Positions 54,803 through 61,003 of a stretch of 64,000 bases of DNA are shown here, piece after piece; position 1 is the first letter of the stretch; every line of letters starts with the position of its first letter. The notes beneath the pieces are model-generated. The model saw only the letters and a list, made by a program, of their open reading frames with translations. It was not told where the DNA came from and made no database searches. The stretch covers positions 85,188-149,187 of the forward strand of contig CAVTIV010000023.1 in assembly GCA_963734865.1 (NCBI GenBank), in the 5' to 3' direction. The translations under genes were made by a program, and so were the position numbers. Origin of the DNA: CBDCUW01 sp963734865 (GTDB taxonomy: Bacteria; Planctomycetota; Planctomycetia; Pirellulales; Pirellulaceae).

Positions 54803-54865
54803 GGCGAATACATCACATTCCAGGGTTCGGTCGGTCAGGGTATCGCTTTCACAATCAGGACGGAT

Positions 54866-55258
54866 TCACTTGCCGCGGATGAAGTTAGTCCACACCCAGA
54901 CAGGAACGTACTTCACGGCTCGGCAATGGTCGGTATCGACGACCATGATCTTGCAGCCGTCGCTCGGCGGTTGCTTCGGCGGCATCTCATCCGCTGCGAT
55001 GCGTTCCCACAGCAAACTTTCGTCTGGCTCACCAGACTTCAGTGCCAGACCGCTCTCTCCGCCGGCCTTCGCGGTTGCGGCTTGGGACAAGTCGAGACCG
55101 CCCTTCTTTGCCAAAGCGTTATGACACTGCAGACAGCGCTGCGCGAGTAACGGCGCAACCTGGCGATCGAAAGACACGTTCGCCGATTCGTCAGCACTTG
55201 CGAACGACAACACCTGCATTACGGCCGCAAGTAGCGACAATACGAATTGGCGAGTCAT
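54866..55258 (-). pseudogene. Planctomycete cytochrome c domain joined to a glycosidase fragment
   Basis: ATG 55258 opens a signal peptide (RQFVLSLLAAVMQVLSF) and a Planctomycete cytochrome C (PSCyt1) domain: FDRQVAPLLAQRCLQCHNAL, GGLDLSQAATAKAGGESG, PDESLLWERIAADEMPPKQP. Such domains normally lead into PSD1-type proteins of about 900 residues. Here, right after PPKQP, the sequence becomes SDGCKIMVVDTDHCRAVKYV and VWVWTNFIRGK, then stops. That tail matches the VSLLDTDHVWGIGG...WVWKAFLRG block of the glycosidase at 41274-42728. So two unrelated genes are joined in frame, and both are truncated. Confidence 0.65.
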
Positions 55259-55299
55259 TCGAATCTGCTTATATCACGAAAAAAAACTTCTGGTGGACG

Positions 55300-56649
55300 T
55301 CACTTGATGCTGCAGATGATCCGTTGATAACCGACGAGCGGCGGCGCGCCCTTGTCGGTTACTTCCAAAATGATGTGGACCTGCTTCCCGGTTTCGTTCG
55401 GCACGACGAAGCTGGCTTGGTCCAGTGAATCGCTGTTGGCGATGGTCACGGTCGCGTCGGCGGAATCGGCGTCGGCGTATTGCCACCATTTGTAAGTGAT
55501 CTTGTTGCCGTCCGGATCAGTCGCGGTGGCGTCAAGCTTGACCGTTTCACCGGGCTGGACGTCACGCTGGAGACTGCCTGTTACCTTGGCGACGGGTTGG
55601 TGGTTGGCGTCGTTGAACTCCTTCACGCACCAGTCCATGCGGGCGGCGAAGTCATTCTGAAGATCAGCCGCCCAACGCGACAGCGTATTGTCCCGGTGCG
55701 TGCGGCCGTTCCAGGTGTCGGCCTGGTTCGCCCAAAAATACTGTTTTCCAGGATACGCTTCGTTGTGTCCGTATCGGCCACCCCAACTGCCCCACGTCGG
55801 TTCGAGCGGTTCGTTCATGCCGGTGGGCACCAGATACAAAAACATCATGGTGTCGCCTTCCTTCTGACGCAGCCCGGTGTTGACGGGATACAACGCACCG
55901 AGCGGCCCATGACCAGTACGCACATCCCGCTCGATGTCAAAGCCGCCTGCCGTCGCGGTCAGCGCCGAGAAACGGTGATACCAACGTTTCCCGTCGAGCG
56001 GCGGGTGGGACGCGTTGAGCCAGAACGGAAAGGGCGGCTCGATCTTCGCAGTGTGGTCACCGAACTTGTCTGCGGAACTAAGCCGTAGCTTGCTCTTGAA
56101 CTCGGCATACCCTTCCGGCCCACGCTCGCGCAGCACATGATCCAGGGCGCGTTTGAGACAACTTTCCGCGGCACCGTTATCAGTGCCCCAGTTGCTGAAC
56201 CAGATCGGGCGAGGATCGTCTGCATCGACGGCTTGGATGACGAGATCCACGCCATCGTTTGTATCGTTATAGCCGGCCACAGTTCGCACCAGAAGCTGCT
56301 GTGGGCTTGGAAAGCGAGAATCATGTTTGACGAGATTCGGATAGCAGACACCGTAGGCTTTGACCATTGCCCGCACGATGCCGAGACCGTCCCGAATCGG
56401 ATTCTTGTTCTCGCCATCCCGCGCCACGGGTCGGTTGGCGATGATACCTTCAATGTCGAACTCGTTGGCGTACACGAGGAATCGCACCAGCGACTGTTCG
56501 TCATCCGGATCACCACCGGCGTCGGTTTCGATGATGATGCGTGGACGATCATCGGCGGCACTGGCGATGTCCGGAGACGGAGTCAAGACCGCCAGGCAGG
56601 CAAGTGCGAAAGTTCTCCTCAATCGGCGAGAGCCACGGCGAAAGGACAT
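55300..56649 (-). CDS. DUF1593 (nucleoside-hydrolase-like) secreted protein
   Basis: A 449-residue protein starting MSFRRGSRRLRRTFALACLAVLT (signal peptide). The N-terminal domain is nucleoside-hydrolase-like: IIIETDAGGDPDDEQSLVRFL holds the Asp cluster, followed by DIEGIIANRP and PIWFSNWGTDNGA. Further blocks are FLYLVPTGMNEPLEPTWGS and WGGRYGHNEAYPG. The C-terminal domain of about 100 residues is Ig-like (VQPGETVKLDATATDPDGN; YKWWQYADADSADA), as in Sde182-type cellulose-region proteins. It appears intact. The role is likely glycan-associated hydrolysis; the true substrate is unproven. Confidence 0.8.
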   Translation of the reverse strand: MSFRRGSRRLRRTFALACLAVLTPSPDIASAADDRPRIIIETDAGGDPDDEQSLVRFLVYANEFDIEGIIANRPVARDGENKNPIRDGLGIVRAMVKAYGVCYPNLVKHDSRFPSPQQLLVRTVAGYNDTNDGVDLVIQAVDADDPRPIWFSNWGTDNGAAESCLKRALDHVLRERGPEGYAEFKSKLRLSSADKFGDHTAKIEPPFPFWLNASHPPLDGKRWYHRFSALTATAGGFDIERDVRTGHGPLGALYPVNTGLRQKEGDTMMFLYLVPTGMNEPLEPTWGSWGGRYGHNEAYPGKQYFWANQADTWNGRTHRDNTLSRWAADLQNDFAARMDWCVKEFNDANHQPVAKVTGSLQRDVQPGETVKLDATATDPDGNKITYKWWQYADADSADATVTIANSDSLDQASFVVPNETGKQVHIILEVTDKGAPPLVGYQRIICSIK

Positions 56650-56744
56650 CGTGTAGTGCTCCGAGGTTCTCGTCCAACGCGGCAGATGCTGACATGCCAT
56701 TGTCTACCGATCGTCCAAAATGCGATCCTAAGACTATACTTTGG

Positions 56745-57143
56745 TTACGGATTGCCCGTCGCGGAAGAGGGCGATCGGCCGCGAGGAAGGCGTGATCCAT
56801 TCCTGCTTGGGATCGTGTGATACAGCGATCGGACGATGGTGCATTGATCCATCACCTTGGCCATTTGCGGCAACAGTTCACTGAACAGGACGCCGACGAC
56901 GTTCGTGCTGATCGCCTTGAATTCGCCCGCGATTTCTTTCGACGCGTTCGGCTTCGGGTCCCACATGTCGATGGTCGAAGGGCCGCCCGCGAGCCAAACC
57001 ATAATCACGCTCTTGGCCGTGGCCGTCGCTTGCGCTTCTGGTGCCGCCGAAGCCTCCAACCGCAACAGATCGGCCAGCCCGAGTCCCGCCAGGCCAATAA
57101 CACCAGAAGCCACAGCGGCGCATTCTTGCTCTGGGCATCTCAA
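56745..57143 (-). pseudogene. DUF1501 N-terminal fragment
   Basis: The readable part is GVIGLAGLGLADLLRLEA, SVIMVWLAGGPSTIDMWDPKPN, FKAISTNVVGVLFSELLPQM and DQCTIVRSLYHTIP. This is the standard DUF1501 (sulfatase-like fold) N-terminal third. The RR-signal start seems to lie in another frame (MPRARMRRCGF, about 57150), so at least one frame break precedes it. After YHTIP the homology stops. One frame over, the DNA reads KQEWITPSSRPIALFRDGQ and SVTKV, then a stop, a sequence more like another protein's C-terminus. About 300 residues of DUF1501 are missing. Confidence 0.6.
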
Positions 57144-57344
57144 TCGGGCTCACCCAACACCACCCAGAGTGCCCCTTTTTCCCATTTCCTGTTCCATGAT
57201 TCTGGGTGGGACGCTGGTTCGGCACGTGAAATGCAGTATATAAAGGGGTCGAAACACACCGTGGGTAGTTCGTGAGGGTTACGCCCTTTCCCTACAGAGT
57301 GGTTTTCTGTTGATAGCTCATTCATATTGAAGGAGATGATCGTT

Positions 57345-57788
57345 ATGAGAAAGTTTCTGGTCTTCACTGCGGCGGCCATCATGGTTGCCACGCTTACGAC
57401 GCCAAATGCATTCGCTCAGCGCGATGCCGGAGCGAAGGCGCGAGGTGATATGACGAATTTCTGGGGGCCCCACAACGAGCGAACCAGTAGTCGCGGCTCA
57501 GCAAGTGTGCGCCGTATGCGTGTTATGCCATCTGCGGGGGAGAGTTACCGTCGATTTTCGTATGTGCCAGCGGCTCCCTCCCCGGGTGCCGTGGACTCGA
57601 CTGCTCAAGGGAAGGCACAATCGATGCAAATCTCTGCAGGAGATGTGCAATCCTCTGCAGTCGCCGCGCAGCCGCAGCAGTATCGACGCTTCTCGTATCA
57701 GCCCAGGTCCGTGAGCTCGCAGAGAAATCAAGTAGCGAATCCGCCCTGGAAGTATCTCAAGATGGACCCCCGCCGTCACACCCCCTAA
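57345..57788 (+). CDS. Small secreted protein with duplicated YRRFSY motif
   Basis: A 147-residue protein. The ATG at 57345 is chosen because AAGGAG lies nine bases upstream and a good signal peptide follows (MRKFLVFTAAAIMVATL, cleaved after AFAQ). The mature part is basic and low in hydrophobics, and contains two similar segments: GESYRRFSYVPAAP and PQQYRRFSYQPRSV. No family is recognised. A TATATAAA stretch at 57236-57243 and an untranslated leader of about 90 bases lie upstream. It is followed by a stem-loop (57840-57862) and repeats. Isolated on the plus strand between the mosaic cluster and the hydrolase gene. Confidence 0.65.
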   Translation: MRKFLVFTAAAIMVATLTTPNAFAQRDAGAKARGDMTNFWGPHNERTSSRGSASVRRMRVMPSAGESYRRFSYVPAAPSPGAVDSTAQGKAQSMQISAGDVQSSAVAAQPQQYRRFSYQPRSVSSQRNQVANPPWKYLKMDPRRHTP

Positions 57789-57839
57789 GGGGAGAATGTT
57801 CGTACGTTTCAACGTAACCGATTCCGGGAAGGACTCTCC

Positions 57840-57862
57840 CCCCGCAGCGCATTGCTGAGGGG
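57840..57862 (+). terminator. GC-rich stem-loop after the small secreted gene
   Basis: CCCC-g-CAGC pairs with GCTG-a-GGGG around a 5-base loop, about 50 bases after the stop at 57788. No T-run follows, so it is a weak terminator candidate or a repeat-type hairpin. Confidence 0.35.
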
Positions 57863-57910
57863 ATGTTCTTCGCGGATCGGTTTCGTTGGTTTTTCGTTCG
57901 AACCGGAGCC

Positions 57911-58436
57911 GGGCAGAACGCCGCGGGCAGAACGGGGTCAGTGCTTCCCGGGCACGGGCGGGCAGAACGGGGTCAGTGCTTCCCGGGCACGGGCGGAACG
58001 GGGCCCGGGCAGAACGGGGCCCGGGCAGAACGGGGCCCGGGCAGAAGGGGGCAGAACGGGGTCAGTGCTTCTTCGCCGCTTGCGCGATGCGGTTGAACTG
58101 CAGGCCATGCCTAGTGGAATCGGCCTGCGTCGCCACGCCACACGCTGATCGCCCCGTTGGGGGCAGAACGGTGTCAGCGCTTCTCTCCCCAAAAAAAACT
58201 TCCAGCTTTGCGCGACTGCGGTAATGAGCTGCCAGGGGGCAGAACGGGGTCAGTGCTTCTTCGCCGCTTGCGCGATGCGGTTGAACTGCAGGCCATGCCT
58301 AGTGGAATCGGCCTGCGTCGCCACGCCGCACGCTGATCGCCCCGTTGGACTGCCTTGCCGATTGTCACCACTCCCCCCCCCCAAAAAAAAACTTCCAGCT
58401 TTGCCTACTCCGTAATGCGCTGACCCGTTATTTTGG
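57911..58436. repeat. Cluster of GGGCAGAACGGGGTCAGTGCTTC repeats
   Basis: From 57911 to 58066 short gggcagaacgg units recur, two with the longer form ggggtcagtgcttcccgggcacggg. A 114-base block occurs twice in direct orientation (58047-58160 and 58235-58348). Each copy is followed by a similar aaaaaaacttccagctttg segment (58188 and 58384 areas). No protein is encoded. It resembles the tcagtgcattttc repeats at 29-32 kb in its ggtcagtgc core. Confidence 0.88.
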
Positions 58437-58442
58437 AAACTC

Positions 58443-59333
58443 ATGAAACACATCATCCCGCTTGTCGTCGCCATTGTGATGCTGCAGTCTGTCGCTCGGG
58501 CGCAGAGTCTGACATCCAGCATTCCGTACGCGGATCCTGCTCATGAGCGACAGGTGCTGGACATCTACTCGCCCGCGGACGCAAAGAACCTGCCGGTCAT
58601 CTTCTGGATCCATGGTGGGGGTTGGCAGACGGGAGACAAAACGAGCGTGGAGATGAAGCCTCGCGTGTTGACCGAACGCGGCTTCGTTTTTGTCTCAACG
58701 AATTATCGCATGCTCCCGGACGTGGAAATGGGCGTCCTGATTCGCGACGTTGCCAAGTCATTGGGCTGGGTCCACCGCAACATCAATAAGTATGGTGGTG
58801 ATCCTCAGCAGATTCTTGTCATGGGACATTCCGCCGGTGCGCAACTCGCGGCGTTGATCTGCACCGACAATCGCTATCTGGAAGCGGAAGGGGTCTCGTT
58901 TGAAGTGCTGAAGGGATGCGTTCCAGTCGATGGAGACACGTACGACATCCCGGCCATCATCATGACGGCCGAGCTGCGCCAGACCGTGCACGGCCTACCT
59001 CTTCCAACATTTGGCCACCGCGTTAAGTTCGGGAATGACCCGAAAAAGCACGTCGATTTTTCCGCGGTGCACCATGTGGCGAGCAACAAGGGGATCCCCC
59101 CCTTTCTGGTTCTGCATGTCGCCGGACACCCCGATACGACGGCACAGGCACGACGCCTCGGCGCCGCGCTCGAGCAAGCTGGGGTCCCCGTCAAAGTGTT
59201 CGGCGCCCGCGAGACCACTCACAACAAGCTCAACGACAACCTCGGCCAACCCGGTGACGCGGCCACCGAGGAACTGTATCGATTCCTGGAGCTGTGGGTT
59301 CGATCCAATAGCCAGGCAGCCATCGGGAAATAG
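58443..59333 (+). CDS. Secreted alpha/beta hydrolase (BD-FAE type esterase)
   Basis: A 296-residue protein with signal peptide (MKHIIPLVVAIVMLQSVARA). The alpha/beta hydrolase elements are the oxyanion motif FWIHGGGWQTGD, nucleophile elbow VMGHSAGAQLAALI and a C-terminal His region (GARETTHNKLND). The pattern (SIPYADPAHERQVLDIYSP) fits the bacterial esterase/carboxylesterase group often called BD-FAE or lipase-like. Likely a periplasmic esterase acting on acetyl or feruloyl esters (inference). It is on the plus strand immediately after the repeat cluster and ends 212 bases before the DUF1501 gene. Confidence 0.82.
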   Translation: MKHIIPLVVAIVMLQSVARAQSLTSSIPYADPAHERQVLDIYSPADAKNLPVIFWIHGGGWQTGDKTSVEMKPRVLTERGFVFVSTNYRMLPDVEMGVLIRDVAKSLGWVHRNINKYGGDPQQILVMGHSAGAQLAALICTDNRYLEAEGVSFEVLKGCVPVDGDTYDIPAIIMTAELRQTVHGLPLPTFGHRVKFGNDPKKHVDFSAVHHVASNKGIPPFLVLHVAGHPDTTAQARRLGAALEQAGVPVKVFGARETTHNKLNDNLGQPGDAATEELYRFLELWVRSNSQAAIGK

Positions 59334-59545
59334 CGGTCCTGCTTTTCTGGCAATCATCACGACGGAGCGTGATGGCTACTTGGAGGATGCGACAGCAATT
59401 TCGCGATCGATACGAACCGAATCGTGGTTTCTGCGAACCAATCTGAACGCGAATGCGAGTTGCGGCGGCTGCAATGTTTCTATGACGCTGGAGTTCGTGC
59501 TAAAATCCGTTGTCCATCAAAAGACTCGGTTGGTGAGAACGACCC

Positions 59546-60949
59546 ATGATTCGATTTTCCTCAGGCCCTCGGGCGAATGGCACAAGAGTATCCCGTCGCG
59601 GTTTTCTGTGCGCGGGAACGCTGGGGATCGCCGGACTTAGCCTTCCGGAAGTGCTTGCCGCAGAAGCGCGGGCGGGTAAGAATCCTTCCCGGAAATCGAT
59701 CATCGTGATTCATCTCGATGGCGGTCCGCCGCAAATGGACCTGATCGATCCCAAGCCCGATGCGCCACTGGATCTGCGAAGTCCATTTGCGCCGATCCGC
59801 ACCACGGTTCCCGGGATTCAGTTGACCCAACTGATGCCAAAGTGCGCATCGATCGCGGACAAGCTCGTGTTGCTACGCACGCTCGTCGGCTCCGATGGCA
59901 GACACCATGCTTTCCAGTGCCAGTCGGGATACAAAGAGAACGATCTGCAATCCATCGGTGGCCGCCCCGCGTTGGGTTGCGTGGTCAACCATTTGCTCGG
60001 TACACCGCTGGACGACGTACCAAACTTTGTCGATCTCATGCAGGGACGCCCCCTCGTCCGCAACAGCGCACGGCCGGGCTTTCTCGGCCCAAGCGTCAAT
60101 CCATTCCGACCCGACATTTCGCAGCGCTGGCACCGCGAACTTGAAGACGGCATGAAAGGCGAACTGGCCCGTCTCGGCAAAAATCACGATACAAAGTTGA
60201 GTTTGATTCCAGACCTTCCGGTCTCGCGGCTCGACGATCGGCTCGCGTTGCTGAACAATATTGATCAGTTCAACCGCACGCTGGACCAATCCGGTTCCAT
60301 GGCGGCGATGGATCACTTCACGAGACAGGCTTATCGAATATTGACCAGCGGAGCATTTTCCAGCGCGATGGATATCGACCGGGAGGATACAAAAGTCATC
60401 GACTCCTACACGCCCTCTATGAAAATGAATGGCAAACAGTCGAACACCAGCGAAGGCCCCGATGCGGCGTTGAAGTTGTTGCTTGCACGCCGGTTGGTGG
60501 AAGCGGGCGTGCGTGTGGTAAGCGTGTCACTAAGCGATTTCGATACCCACTCCGACAACAACACTCGGATGGAGCACCTCGGACCGTTGTTCGATTTTGG
60601 ATTCCACGCGTTGGTGACTGATTTGGAGTCTCGCGGCATGCTGGAGGATGTGACCGTCTTGGCCTGGGGTGAATTCGGACGTACGCCGAAAGTCAACGAC
60701 AAGGGTGGCCGCGATCATTGGCCAAGACTATCGATGGGCATGATGGCTGGTGGCGGTATGAGCGGCGCGGTTTTGGGCGAGTCGGATCGCGTTGCCGGTG
60801 AAGTGATGAGTCGTCCGATCGCCTACGCCGATGTCGTTGCCACGCTCTACCACCAGTTGGGCATTGATCCCCAAACCATGATTTACGATCAAACGGGTCG
60901 CCCGCACATGCTGATGGACCAGGGCGAAGTGATTCGAGAGCTGGTCTGA
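59546..60949 (+). CDS. DUF1501 domain-containing protein
   Basis: An intact 467-residue DUF1501 protein with RR-type (Tat-like) signal (VSRRGFLCAGTLGIAGL). Family blocks: KSIIVIHLDGGPPQMDLIDP, GIQLTQLMPKCASIADKLVLLRT, GPSVNPFRPDISQ, ALKLLLARRLVEAGVRVVSVS, GDFDTHSDN-like DFDTHSDNNTRMEHLGPLFD, EDVTVLAWGEFGRTPKVN, GGRDHWPRLSMGMMAGGGM and VVATLYHQLGIDP. The fold is related to alkaline phosphatase/sulfatase. In planctomycetes it usually sits beside PSCyt1/PSD1 cytochrome genes. Here the partner is absent. Confidence 0.9.
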   Translation: MIRFSSGPRANGTRVSRRGFLCAGTLGIAGLSLPEVLAAEARAGKNPSRKSIIVIHLDGGPPQMDLIDPKPDAPLDLRSPFAPIRTTVPGIQLTQLMPKCASIADKLVLLRTLVGSDGRHHAFQCQSGYKENDLQSIGGRPALGCVVNHLLGTPLDDVPNFVDLMQGRPLVRNSARPGFLGPSVNPFRPDISQRWHRELEDGMKGELARLGKNHDTKLSLIPDLPVSRLDDRLALLNNIDQFNRTLDQSGSMAAMDHFTRQAYRILTSGAFSSAMDIDREDTKVIDSYTPSMKMNGKQSNTSEGPDAALKLLLARRLVEAGVRVVSVSLSDFDTHSDNNTRMEHLGPLFDFGFHALVTDLESRGMLEDVTVLAWGEFGRTPKVNDKGGRDHWPRLSMGMMAGGGMSGAVLGESDRVAGEVMSRPIAYADVVATLYHQLGIDPQTMIYDQTGRPHMLMDQGEVIRELV

Positions 60950-61003
60950 ATCGTCAGTGTGTTCGCGTCAGCCTCCTCGCAAAGATGCTCGGCAGTCCTG
61001 ACA

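Noticed and set aside
32320..57143. A complete polysaccharide utilisation locus with SusC/SusD
   Set aside because: No TonB-dependent SusC-like or SusD-like gene is present, and many enzymes are broken, so only a PUL-like hydrolase cluster can be claimed.
57852..58415. Frames rich in GRTG/ERG repeats in the 58 kb repeat cluster
   Set aside because: All six frames stay open through the GC-rich repeats. There is no signal peptide, ribosome-binding site or domain.
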